Shown here: positions 45,439 through 53,830 of the stretch, piece by piece
How the letters are laid out: every line of letters starts with the position of its first letter
Position numbering within the stretch: the stretch's first letter is position 1
Origin: Phreatobacter sp.
GTDB lineage: Bacteria > Pseudomonadota > Alphaproteobacteria > Rhizobiales > Phreatobacteraceae
NCBI RefSeq assembly: GCF_022843985.1
Contig: NZ_JALHMP010000025.1
Location: 1-64,000 of the forward strand
DNA: 64,000 bases
Direction: 5' to 3'
Position numbers and translations under genes: made by a program
Notes under the pieces: model-generated
Seen by the model: only the letters and a program-made list of their open reading frames with translations
Database searches by the model: none
Told to the model about the DNA's origin: nothing

Positions 45439-46977
45439 CTATTTCTTCTTGCCGAAGGGAAAGCCGGGAAGGCCGGGAAGCTTGCCCCCGCCAAGGCCGC
45501 CGAGGCCGGGGAAACCCGGGGGCAGCCCGCCGGGCGGCAGCGACGGCATCTTGTCGGGAAGCCCGCCGGGCATCTTCTGCTGCAGTTCGGCGAGCATCTC
45601 AGGCGTTGGCTGCGGCATGCCGCCACCACCGCCGAGACCGAACATGTTGGCGAGGCCCGCCATGGGGCCGCGCTTGCCTTGAGCCCCGCCCATGGCTTTC
45701 ATCATGTCGGCCATGCCGCGATGCATCTTGAGGAGCTTGTTGACATCCTCAGGGCTCGTGCCGGAACCGCGGGCGATGCGACGGCGCCGCTTGCCGTCGA
45801 TCTCCTTGGGGTTGCGCCGCTCCCAGGGGGTCATGGCGTGGATGATGGCGCGCTGGCGCTTCAGCGCCTTGTCGTCGACGGCGCCGGCCAGCTGCTTCTG
45901 CATGTTCTTGACGCCGGGCAGCATGCCCATCAGGCCCTGCATGCCGCCGAGCTTCATCATCTGGTCGAGCTGGTCGCCCATGTCGCTCAGGTTGAACTGG
46001 CCCGCCTGCATGCGCTTGGCGATCGCCATGCCCTTCTCGGCATCGATCGATTCCGCCGCCTTCTCGACCAGCGAGACGATGTCGCCCATGCCGAGGATGC
46101 GGTTGGCGATGCGCGAGGGGTGGAAATCCTCCAGCCCGTCCATCTTCTCGGACGTGCCGAGCAGCTTGATCGGCTTGCCGGTGACGGCGCGCATGGACAG
46201 GGCGGCGCCGCCGCGGCCGTCGCCGTCGACGCGGGTCAGCACCACGCCGGTGACCTTGACCCGGCCGGTGAAGGAGCGCGCCACATTGACCGCGTCCTGG
46301 CCGGTGAGGCTGTCGACGACGAGCAGCGTCTCGTGCGGGCCGGCGGCCTTCTCGACCTCGGCCACCTCGATCATGAGGGCCTCGTCGACATGGGTGCGGC
46401 CGGCCGTGTCCAGCATCACCACGTCGTAGCCGCCGAGGCGGCCGGCCTCGATGGCGCGCCGGGCGATCTGCACCGGCGACTGGCCCGCGACGATCGGCAG
46501 CGTGTCGACGCCGATCTGCTTGCCGAGAATGGCGAGCTGCTCCATCGCGGCCGGGCGCCGCGTGTCGAGCGAGGCCATCAGCACCTTCTTCTTCTGTTTC
46601 TCGAAGAGGCGCTTGGCGAGCTTGGCGGTGGTGGTCGTCTTGCCCGAGCCCTGCAGGCCGACCATCATGATCGGCACCGGCGGCACGGCCTGGAGATCGA
46701 TGGCGACGCCCTCGGTGCCCAGCGTCTCGACCAGCGTGTCGTGGACGATCTTGACGACCATCTGGCCGGGCGTCACCGACTTGATGACCTCGGCGCCGAC
46801 AGCGCGGTCGCGGACCTTGTCGGTGAAGGAGCGGACGACCTCGAGGGCGACATCCGCCTCGAGCAGGGCGCGGCGCACCTCGCGCATCGCCTCCTGGACA
46901 TCGGCTTCGCTCAGCGCGCCGCGGCCCTTGAGGCGATCGAGGATGCCGGACAGTCGTGTCGACAGGCCTTCGAACAT
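45439..46977 (-). CDS. ffh: Signal recognition particle protein
   Basis: SRP54 homologue, 512 residues, which with 4.5S RNA targets nascent inner-membrane proteins to FtsY. The N domain (MFEGLSTRLSGILDRLKGRG) is followed by the G domain with the P-loop GLQGSGKTTT at 107-116, DTAGRT and TRVDGDGRGG. The last differs at two places from the common TKLDGDARGG. The Met-rich M domain contains MQAGQFNLSDMGDQLDQM and ends in a Gly/Pro/Leu-rich tail (GLGGGKLPGLPGF). The ATG at 46977 gives the family start. Confidence 0.97.
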   Translation of the reverse strand: MFEGLSTRLSGILDRLKGRGALSEADVQEAMREVRRALLEADVALEVVRSFTDKVRDRAVGAEVIKSVTPGQMVVKIVHDTLVETLGTEGVAIDLQAVPPVPIMMVGLQGSGKTTTTAKLAKRLFEKQKKKVLMASLDTRRPAAMEQLAILGKQIGVDTLPIVAGQSPVQIARRAIEAGRLGGYDVVMLDTAGRTHVDEALMIEVAEVEKAAGPHETLLVVDSLTGQDAVNVARSFTGRVKVTGVVLTRVDGDGRGGAALSMRAVTGKPIKLLGTSEKMDGLEDFHPSRIANRILGMGDIVSLVEKAAESIDAEKGMAIAKRMQAGQFNLSDMGDQLDQMMKLGGMQGLMGMLPGVKNMQKQLAGAVDDKALKRQRAIIHAMTPWERRNPKEIDGKRRRRIARGSGTSPEDVNKLLKMHRGMADMMKAMGGAQGKRGPMAGLANMFGLGGGGGMPQPTPEMLAELQQKMPGGLPDKMPSLPPGGLPPGFPGLGGLGGGKLPGLPGFPFGKKK

Positions 46978-47239
46978 GGTCACTCCGGAGTTCACCCTGG
47001 GGATGCCCCCAAGGTGGTCTCGGTCCCCCGGAACCGCAACGCGTTTCGCGCCCGAGGGCGCATGCTGCGCTGTCGGGCGGGAACCTCCGGGATCGGGTCC
47101 CGGTCGGCGAAGGCAGGTCTCGGATGAGCGAGAGTGGGCTGCGGATAGAGGGAACGGGGCGGAAAGTCAAGGAAAGGGGGAGGGCCGCGACCAGGGGGTC
47201 GGTCGCGGGCGGCTTCCGGACCCCCAGATCGGGATTGCA

Positions 47240-47283
47240 TTTGTGTTTCACAAATTGAAGATATGAAACCTGAATGCTAGACT
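47240..47283 (+). promoter_or_regulatory. Promoter and overlapping operators of the Xre-RES operon
   Basis: TTGAAG (47255-47260) and TAGACT (47278-47283) are 17 bases apart. Two inverted repeats overlap the promoter: TTTGTG-N3-CACAAA (47240-47254) and GTTTCA-N13-TGAAAC (47245-47269). This fits autorepression by the antitoxin or the toxin-antitoxin complex. Confidence 0.6.
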
Positions 47284-47308
47284 GCTGTTTTCATCCGAGG
47301 AGGCTCCG

Positions 47309-47665
47309 ATGGATGGACCGACGGCAGTGTCCGGTGCCGTGGCCCGCATGATCAATGATCTGAAGGAGCGCGGCGGCCTGAAGGGCTCCGATGTCGCCAA
47401 CATCGCGGCGGTGTCGCCGGCGACCGTCTCGCGCTGGACCGCCGGCACATCCTTTCCCCATCCCCGGATGCAATTGCTGATCTCCGACCTGCGCTATGTC
47501 GTCGACCGGCTGGCGGAGTTCTACACGCCGGAGGAGACGCGCATCTGGCTCTATTCCCGGCACCGGCTGCTGGATGGGGCGCGCGCCATCGATCTCATTC
47601 CCGAGGGCGCAGCCGACAGGGTTCTCGCCGTCATCGAGAGCCTCGATGCCGGGACCTACACCTGA
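47309..47665 (+). CDS. Xre/MbcA/ParS-type antitoxin
   Basis: Antitoxin, 118 residues, of the MbcA/ParS/Xre family that partners RES toxins. An HTH-like N-terminus (LKGSDVANIAAVSPATVSRWTAG) is followed by the toxin-binding C-terminal part (FYTPEETRIWLYSRHRLLDGARAIDLI, then DRVLAVIESLDAGTYT). Text of the type 'RLLDG.RAIDLI' is diagnostic for this family. It ends in TGA directly followed by the ATG of the toxin. GAGGAGG lies just ahead of its ATG. Confidence 0.9.
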   Translation: MDGPTAVSGAVARMINDLKERGGLKGSDVANIAAVSPATVSRWTAGTSFPHPRMQLLISDLRYVVDRLAEFYTPEETRIWLYSRHRLLDGARAIDLIPEGAADRVLAVIESLDAGTYT

Positions 47666-48223
47666 ATGACGCCTGCCTCGCGTGTCCACGACAGGGCTCT
47701 GCTCGATGCGCTCGACGCATGCGATCCCGAGCCTTTCGCCGGCGATGTCTGGCGCATCACCCGCAAGGGCCGCGATCCGCTGCGCGGCGCGGCGGCGAAT
47801 GGCCGGTGGAGCCTCAGCGGCGGCTTCGAGGTGCTCTATACCAGCCTGGACCGCGATGGCGCCTTTGCCGAGATCGGCTATCGCCTGGCGATGGAGCCTG
47901 TCTGGCCGAGCCGGGCCGAGCATGAGATCCACCGGATCGCGGCCGCGACCGCGCGCAATCTGCGCTTCGCCGACGTCGCGTCTTTGAGCCCGCTCGGCGT
48001 CGACCCGGCGCGCTATGCGAGCCTCGACTATGCCGCCACCCAGGCGATCGCCGCAGCCGCCCATTTCCTCGAATTCGACGGGCTGCTGGTGCCGAGCGCC
48101 CGCTATGCTTGCCTCAATCTCGTGGTTTTCACCGATCGTGCCGAAGGTGGCGCGCTGGATCTGCGGGAGAGCCAGCCAGTGGACTGGGCGGCGTGGCGCA
48201 TGACGCAGCGGCCCACGCCCTGA
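47666..48223 (+). CDS. RES-domain toxin
   Basis: RES toxin, 185 residues. Characterised RES toxins deplete NAD+ by phosphorolysis or hydrolysis. The family's Arg, Tyr and Glu positions are seen in DVWRITRKG, NGRWSLSGGFEVLYTS and DGAFAEIGYRL. The later conserved Ser/Arg pair appears as PSARYACLNLVVF. It begins at the base after the antitoxin stop, so translation is coupled. Both genes have the host's base composition, suggesting a long-resident module. Confidence 0.9.
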   Translation: MTPASRVHDRALLDALDACDPEPFAGDVWRITRKGRDPLRGAAANGRWSLSGGFEVLYTSLDRDGAFAEIGYRLAMEPVWPSRAEHEIHRIAAATARNLRFADVASLSPLGVDPARYASLDYAATQAIAAAAHFLEFDGLLVPSARYACLNLVVFTDRAEGGALDLRESQPVDWAAWRMTQRPTP

Positions 48224-48290
48224 AAGCCCCGCCTCGACACGCCTCCGAATCCGCTCTACCCGCTGATCATCCCAAAGCGGACCCAAGCCC

Positions 48291-48965
48291 TTGGAAACCA
48301 CCCTCTACCTCCCCGTCAAAACCTTCCTCGAAGGCCTCGGCTTCGACGTGAAGGGCGAGATCATGGGCTGCGACCTCGTCGCGCTGAGGGACGGCGAACC
48401 CGCCGCCGTCGTCATTGGCGAGCTGAAACAGTCCTTCACGCTGGAACTCGTCCTCCAGGCGGTCGACCGTTCCGCCGCTGCCGACGAGGTCTGGCTGGCG
48501 GTGAAGGCCTCCGCCAAGGGCCGGGGCCGCGAGCACGATTCTCGCGTGAAAAAACTCTGCCGGCTCTGCGGTTTCGGGCTTCTCTCGGTGCTGCCCATGG
48601 GCGGCGTCGAGGTCGTCGTCGAGCCCGTCCCGTGGAAGCCGCGCCATGACGGCAAGCGCCAGTCTCGCCTCGTCGCCGAGCACCGCCGCCGCCGGGGCGA
48701 TCCGGCCCTCGGCGGCTCGACGCGCCGCCCCATCATGACCGCCTACCGCCAGCGCACCCTCGCCATGGCGCAGGCGCTCGCCGCCGGCCCGCTCCGCCCA
48801 CGCGATCTCACGCCTCTCGCTACCGATGCCCCGGCCATCCTCCAGCGCAATGTCTATGGCTGGTTCGAGAAGACCGGGCGCGGCGTCTATGTCCTGTCGG
48901 AGGCCGGGCAGGCTGCGCTGGTCACCTGGAAGGATCACCTGCCGGCCGTCACTCCAGCAGCCTGA
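48291..48965 (+). CDS. DUF2161 family PD-(D/E)XK-like protein
   Basis: 224 residues of the DUF2161 family, annotated elsewhere as putative PD-(D/E)XK phosphodiesterases. The nuclease-like core has Asp28 (EIMGCDLVAL) and Glu44-x-Lys46 (VIGELKQS). The C-terminal part looks like a winged helix (LRPRDLTPLATDAPAILQRNVYGWFEK). The family start (METTLY, with PVKTFLEGLGF) is reached only from the TTG at 48291, so a TTG start is proposed. Its role is unknown. It lies 67 bases after the RES toxin gene, on the same strand, and its 3' end overlaps the convergent ankyrin gene. Confidence 0.8.
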   Translation: METTLYLPVKTFLEGLGFDVKGEIMGCDLVALRDGEPAAVVIGELKQSFTLELVLQAVDRSAAADEVWLAVKASAKGRGREHDSRVKKLCRLCGFGLLSVLPMGGVEVVVEPVPWKPRHDGKRQSRLVAEHRRRRGDPALGGSTRRPIMTAYRQRTLAMAQALAAGPLRPRDLTPLATDAPAILQRNVYGWFEKTGRGVYVLSEAGQAALVTWKDHLPAVTPAA

Positions 48966-49554
48966 CCATGGCGCCGTAGCCGCGCCCGCGCGCCAGCATG
49001 AGCGGCGTCTGGCCCTGCCGGTCGGCGAGATCGCGTCTGGCGCCGGCCGCCGTCAGCAGCCGCACCGTCTCGACATGGCGCGGCCCGCCACGGCCGAGGA
49101 TCACCGCCTCGATCAGCGCCGTCCAGCCGAGATTGTTCACATGGTCGAGCGGCGCGCCGGCGCGGATCAGTTCGCCCACCACGGTGTCGTGGCCGAGATG
49201 GGCCGCGGCGATCAGCGCCGTGCCGTCATAGAGGCTGGTGACGGCCTTGGGATTGCCGCCGATGGCGATCGCCACCTTCATCGTCTCGAGGTCGTCGGCC
49301 ACGGCCGCGATGGTGATGGCGTCGTAGCGCTGGTGTTCCAGCGCGCGGGGGTCGGCGCCGGCCTGCACCAGGGCGCGCATGGCGTCGTGGTGGCGGGCGA
49401 AGGCGGCGACATGCAGGGGCGTGCGGCCGCGTCCGTCGCGGGCGTTGAGATCCTGGCCGGCGGCCGCCAGCCGCCGGATGGCGGCGACATCGCCGCGATG
49501 GGCCGCCGCATGCAGCCCGCCATAGCCGGCAATGTCGTCGGCGGAGGGCGGCAC
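48949..49554 (-). CDS. Ankyrin-repeat protein, N-terminus uncertain
   Basis: About 201 residues made of five to six ankyrin repeats: GGLHAAAHRGDVAAIRRLAAAG, GRTPLHVAAFARHHDAMRAL, TALIAAAHLGHDTVVGELI and others. These mediate protein binding. From the GTG at 49554 the frame can be read back through APAAAQ, which looks like the end of a signal peptide, to a stop at 49606 without any start codon. The N-terminus may therefore be damaged by a frameshift, or an unusual start is used. It overlaps the DUF2161 gene by 17 bases at their 3' ends. Partner unknown. Confidence 0.7.
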   Translation of the reverse strand: MPPSADDIAGYGGLHAAAHRGDVAAIRRLAAAGQDLNARDGRGRTPLHVAAFARHHDAMRALVQAGADPRALEHQRYDAITIAAVADDLETMKVAIAIGGNPKAVTSLYDGTALIAAAHLGHDTVVGELIRAGAPLDHVNNLGWTALIEAVILGRGGPRHVETVRLLTAAGARRDLADRQGQTPLMLARGRGYGAMVRLLE

Positions 49555-49727
49555 CTGCGCCGCGGCGGGCGCCGTAGCCGCGCCCGCGGGCCACGAGACC
49601 CCGTGTCAGCACGCGTCTGGATAGGCTCTCTCTCCCCGGGCGCCGGATCGCATGTCCGGCTTGCCGGCATCGGGACATCCCATCCGCCGGGGGGCAATCC
49701 GCCGCGGGAGCCACGCAGGCCTGCGTC

Positions 49728-50150
49728 CTAGCGGGCGATCTGGCAGAGGCGGGTGACGTCGGCGACCGTCGTCCGGATCGCCTCTTCCGAGCGGGCGATC
49801 ATCTGCCGGCCGCTGGCGGAGACGCAATCCCAGCGGTAGTGGGCGCGGACGGCGAGCGCGCGGCGAAAATGCTGCGCCAGGGTGTTGACGGTGGCCGGCT
49901 CGATGCAGCCGCGGACCAGGCGGCGAAACCGGGATTCCAGCGCCGGCGGCCGGCCGCAGGCCTTGAGGAAGGTCTCCAACTGCGCATAGGATTCCACCCG
50001 CTTCATCACGTCGGCATGCTGGCCGGGAGACAGAAGCGCCAGGCCGAAGCCGCCGCCGGAGGGGCGTCCCTCGGCCTGCGCCGGGCTGACCGGGGCGCTG
50101 GACAGCAGCATGGCGAAAAGCGCGGCGAGGGCGGGACGGGCGAGGCGCAT
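49728..50150 (-). CDS. Small secreted protein of unknown function
   Basis: 140 residues with a good signal peptide (MRLARPALAALFAMLLSSA, cleavage near PAQA-E). The mature protein is basic and helical and has three cysteines (KACGRP, VRGCIEP, WDCVSA) plus one at the end (LCQIAR), so two disulfides are possible. I do not recognise the family. It lies on the same strand as the ankyrin gene with a 173-base gap that holds no gene I can support. Codon use matches the host. Confidence 0.7.
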   Translation of the reverse strand: MRLARPALAALFAMLLSSAPVSPAQAEGRPSGGGFGLALLSPGQHADVMKRVESYAQLETFLKACGRPPALESRFRRLVRGCIEPATVNTLAQHFRRALAVRAHYRWDCVSASGRQMIARSEEAIRTTVADVTRLCQIAR

Positions 50151-50288
50151 GGACGGTCGGGGGACGGCGAAGGAGGCATCACTGTAGCCGATGTCCCGGC
50201 CTCGACAAGGTGCTGCGGCCCTTGACGCGGGCCATCACCTCGGCCACCGCTCGCAGGCCATGCTCCGATGACCGTCCGGTTCTCCGCA

Positions 50289-51221
50289 ATGTCCGATGCC
50301 TCCATCCTCGACCAGCGTCTCGCCGCCGCGGCCCGGCAGGTGGAGGCCGAACTCGAATCCCTCCTCGGCGCGGCCGTGCGGCCCGGCGAGACGGCGCGGC
50401 CGGAACGCCTGATGGCGGCCATGCGCCATGGCGTGCTGGCCGGCGGCAAGCGGCTGCGGCCGTTTCTCGTCATCGAGAGCGCCGCCCTCTTCGGCATCGC
50501 CGCCGCGGAGGCCGTGCCGGCTGCCGCGGCGCTCGAACTCGTCCATTGCTATTCGCTCGTCCATGACGACCTGCCGGCCATGGATGACGACGACATCCGG
50601 CGCGGCCGCCCGACCGTCCACAAGGCCTATGACGAAGCGACCGCCATCCTCGTCGGCGACGGTCTTCAGACCCTCGCCTTCGAAACCATGGCCGCGCCGC
50701 GGACCCATCCCGACGCGGCCGTGCGCGCCGAACTCACCCTGCTGCTCGCCCGCGCCTCCGGTCTCGGCGGCATGGTGGGCGGGCAGATGCTCGATCTTGC
50801 CGCCGAAGGCCGTTTCGCCGCCGGTGCGCCGCTCGACCTGCCGGAGGCCGAGATCCGCCGCCTTCAGGCGATGAAGACCGGCGCGCTGATCCGCTTCGCC
50901 TGTCTGGCCGGTGCCGTGCTCGGCCAGGCGTCGGAGCCCGAGCGGCAGGCGCTGGCCGCCTATGGCGAGATCATCGGGCTCGCCTTCCAGGTGGCCGACG
51001 ACCTCATCGACCACGAGGGCGACGCGGCCCTCGCCGGCAAGGCCACCGGCAAGGACGCCGCCCGCGGCAAGGGCACGCTCGTATCGCTGCGCGGGCCGCA
51101 ATGGGCGCGTGACGAACTGAAACGCCTGGTAGCCGATGCGGCGACGCAGCTCGCTCCCTTCGGTGGCCGGGCCGGAACACTGGTCGAGGCGGCCCGCTTC
51201 ATCGCCTTCCGTCAGGCGTGA
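50289..51221 (+). CDS. ispA: Polyprenyl synthetase, probable farnesyl diphosphate synthase
   Basis: Short-chain isoprenyl diphosphate synthase, 310 residues, joining IPP to allylic diphosphates. The first Asp-rich motif is HDDLPAMDDDD, the second is VADDLIDHEGD, and LAGGKRLRPFL and TGALIRFAC are also typical. The layout matches bacterial FPP synthase (IspA), which serves ubiquinone, undecaprenyl and hopanoid synthesis. The start is set at 50289 (MSDASILDQRL); an ATG at 50268 is also possible and neither has a strong ribosome site. No dxs gene is adjacent. Confidence 0.92.
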   Translation: MSDASILDQRLAAAARQVEAELESLLGAAVRPGETARPERLMAAMRHGVLAGGKRLRPFLVIESAALFGIAAAEAVPAAAALELVHCYSLVHDDLPAMDDDDIRRGRPTVHKAYDEATAILVGDGLQTLAFETMAAPRTHPDAAVRAELTLLLARASGLGGMVGGQMLDLAAEGRFAAGAPLDLPEAEIRRLQAMKTGALIRFACLAGAVLGQASEPERQALAAYGEIIGLAFQVADDLIDHEGDAALAGKATGKDAARGKGTLVSLRGPQWARDELKRLVADAATQLAPFGGRAGTLVEAARFIAFRQA

Positions 51222-51310
51222 CATGCCGCCCCTGCGGTCCGGTCGCCTTGACTCGACCGACGCGGGCAAGCCAGCATTGGAAATCTTTTTCGGTAACAGG
51301 GGAGGGGGCG

Positions 51311-52843
51311 ATGATTTTTTCGTCCACGCGGCGTGTCTTCGGGATGATTCTGGGTGTGGCGCTCGCTGCCGGGCTGGCAGCGCCGGCCGAGGCGCAGAAG
51401 CGGCAGAACACCATCCGCTTTGCCTATGACCAGGTGCCGGAGAACGTCGACCCCTATTTCAACAATGTCCGTATCGGCGTCATCATCGCCCATCAGGTCT
51501 GGGACACGCTGATTTACCGCGACCCGAAGACCAATGAGTACAAGGGCCAGCTCGCCACCGCCTGGCGCTGGATCGACGACAAGACCCTGGAGCTCGACCT
51601 GCGCCGCGGCGTCAAGTTCCACAACGGTGCCGAGTTCAGCGCCGACGATGTGGTCTACACGCTGAACTTCGTGGCCAACCCGGCCAACCGCTCGACCACC
51701 CAGTCCAATGTCAACTGGATCGACCGGGTCGAGAAGATCGACGCCCACAAGGTGCGCATCATCACCAAGCGCGCCTTCCCGGCGGCGATCGAATATCTCG
51801 CCGGTCCGATCGTCATCCATCCCGCCGCCTATTACGAGCAGGTCGGCCCCAAGGGCATGAACGAGAAGCCGGTCGGTTCCGGTCCCTACCGCGTCGTCGA
51901 GCACCAGATCGGCCGCTCCATCACCCTGCAGCGCAACCCCGACTATTTCCGTGACGGGCCGAAGCCGCAGCCGCAGATCGAGCGCATCGTCATCCGCTTC
52001 ATCCCCGACCGGCAGACCCAGGTCGCCGAGATGCTGTCGGGCGGCCTCGACTTCGTCATGAACATCGCCCCCGACCAGGCCCAGCAGATGCGGGCCGTGC
52101 CGACGCTGCAGATTGTCTCCGGCGGCACCATGCGCATCGTCTTCCTCAACCTCGCCACCACCGAGCGCTCGCCGGCGCCGCAATTGCGCGACCTCCGGGT
52201 GCGCCGCGCCATCGCCCATGCCATCGACCGGCAGACGATGGCCCGCCAGCTCGTCGGCGAGGGCTCGCAGCTCATCAATGCGATCTGCTTCCCGACCCAG
52301 TTCGGCTGCGATGCCTCGCAGGCCATGGTCTATGACTATGATCCGGCCAAGGCGAAGGCGCTTCTGGCGGAAGCGGGCTTCCCGAACGGCTTCGACATCG
52401 AGTTCCATGCCTATCGCGAGCGGAACCAGTCCGAGGCCATGATCAACTACCTGCGGGCCATCGGCATCCGCGCCACGCTGCGCTTCGGCCAGTATGCCGC
52501 CATGCGCGACCAGATCCGCTCGCACCGCGCGAGCATGGCCCACCAGACCTGGGGCTCGTTCTCGATCAACGACGTGTCGGCCTCGACGCCGGTCTATTAC
52601 AAGGGCCTCGATGACGACATCTCGCGCGATCCCAAGGTGATCGAACTGCTCGAGCGCGGCGATTCCGTCACCGACCCGCAGCAGCGCATCGCCGCCTATC
52701 GCGAGGCCCACAAGATCATCACCGAACAGGCCTATTCGATCCCGCTCTACAATCTCGTCACCTTCTACGCCGCATCGCGGGATCTGGAGTTCAACGCCTA
52801 TCCGGACGAGCTGCCGCGTTTCTGGGAGATGCGCTGGAAGTGA
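51311..52843 (+). CDS. Peptide/nickel-type ABC importer binding protein (SBP family 5)
   Basis: Periplasmic solute-binding protein, 510 residues. The signal peptide is MIFSSTRRVFGMILGVALAA with cleavage near AEAQ. The family 5 signature appears as LRRGVKFHNGAEFSADDVVYTL, then PVGSGPYRVVEHQIGRSITLQRNPDYF and DLRVRRAIAHAIDRQ. GGAGGGGG lies just ahead of the ATG at 51311. It heads a same-strand run with two permeases. The run continues into an M20 peptidase and an amino-acid oxidase, so a peptide or N-modified amino acid is the likely ligand. Confidence 0.93.
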   Translation: MIFSSTRRVFGMILGVALAAGLAAPAEAQKRQNTIRFAYDQVPENVDPYFNNVRIGVIIAHQVWDTLIYRDPKTNEYKGQLATAWRWIDDKTLELDLRRGVKFHNGAEFSADDVVYTLNFVANPANRSTTQSNVNWIDRVEKIDAHKVRIITKRAFPAAIEYLAGPIVIHPAAYYEQVGPKGMNEKPVGSGPYRVVEHQIGRSITLQRNPDYFRDGPKPQPQIERIVIRFIPDRQTQVAEMLSGGLDFVMNIAPDQAQQMRAVPTLQIVSGGTMRIVFLNLATTERSPAPQLRDLRVRRAIAHAIDRQTMARQLVGEGSQLINAICFPTQFGCDASQAMVYDYDPAKAKALLAEAGFPNGFDIEFHAYRERNQSEAMINYLRAIGIRATLRFGQYAAMRDQIRSHRASMAHQTWGSFSINDVSASTPVYYKGLDDDISRDPKVIELLERGDSVTDPQQRIAAYREAHKIITEQAYSIPLYNLVTFYAASRDLEFNAYPDELPRFWEMRWK

Positions 52844-52911
52844 TGCTATGGTCCGGCCGCGGGGCATGATGTGCCGCGGCCGGCCACGGCAGCTTCAAGG
52901 CGCCTGATTGC

Positions 52912-53829
52912 ATGTTCAATTACACGCTCAAGCGGCTGGCACTGGCCGCTCTCGTTGCATTGGCGGTCTCAGCGCTCGCCTTCGTGCTGCTGCGCCTGTC
53001 CGGCGACGTCGCCATCGCCATTGCCGGTGAGGGCGCCCGCGCCGAGGACATTGCCGCGGTCCGCCAGCAATATGGCCTCGACCGCCCCCTCCTCGTCCAG
53101 TATTTCGACTGGCTCGGCCGCACCCTGCAGGGCGATTTCGGCCAGTCGCTCTATTTCCGCACGCCGGTCTTCGATCTCATCGTCACCAAGATCCAGACGA
53201 CCCTCATTCTCGCCGTTCTGGCGATCGGCTTCGCCCTCGCCCTGTCCGTCCCGCTCGGGGTGATGGCGGCGGTCTGGCAGAATTCCTGGATCGACCGGCT
53301 CTGCCTGTGGATCGCCGTGGCCGGCCAGGCGCTCCCGAACTTCTTCTTCGCGCTCTGCCTTGTGATGGTCTTCTCCATCGGCCTCGGCTGGCTGCCGGTC
53401 TCCGGGGCCGACAGCTGGGAGCATTTCATCATGCCGACCGTGGCACTCGGCTATTACGTGACGCCGCCCTTCATGCGCCTGGTGCGCGCCGGCATGATCG
53501 AGGTGCTCGGCGCCGACTATATCCGCACCGCCCGCGCCAAGGGCCTGCCTGCCTCGACGGTGATCCTGCGCCACGGCCTGCGCAACGCCCTGGTGCCGGT
53601 GGTGGCGCTCACCGCCGTCCAGCTCGGCTTCCTGCTCGGCGGCTCCATCGTCATCGAGACGGTCTTCGCCCTCGACGGCCTCGGCTACCTCGCCTACCAG
53701 GCCATCTCGCAGAAGGACTTCCCGGTCATCCAGGCGGTGCTCATGCTGCTGTCGGTCGGCTATGTCCTGCTGACGCTGCTGGCCGATCTCGTCAACGCCT
53801 GGCTCGACCCCAGGATCAGGGTGGGCTGA
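52912..53829 (+). CDS. Peptide-type ABC importer permease (DppB-like)
   Basis: Inner-membrane permease, 305 residues with six segments. DppB hallmarks are the N-terminal LKRLALAALVALAVSALAFVLLRLSGD, YGLDRPLLVQYFDWLGRTLQGDFGQSL and the EAA loop DYIRTARAKGLPASTVILRHGLRNALVP. It is followed after one base by the DppC-like gene. No ATPase gene follows in this window. Confidence 0.94.
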   Translation: MFNYTLKRLALAALVALAVSALAFVLLRLSGDVAIAIAGEGARAEDIAAVRQQYGLDRPLLVQYFDWLGRTLQGDFGQSLYFRTPVFDLIVTKIQTTLILAVLAIGFALALSVPLGVMAAVWQNSWIDRLCLWIAVAGQALPNFFFALCLVMVFSIGLGWLPVSGADSWEHFIMPTVALGYYVTPPFMRLVRAGMIEVLGADYIRTARAKGLPASTVILRHGLRNALVPVVALTAVQLGFLLGGSIVIETVFALDGLGYLAYQAISQKDFPVIQAVLMLLSVGYVLLTLLADLVNAWLDPRIRVG

Positions 53830-53830
53830 C

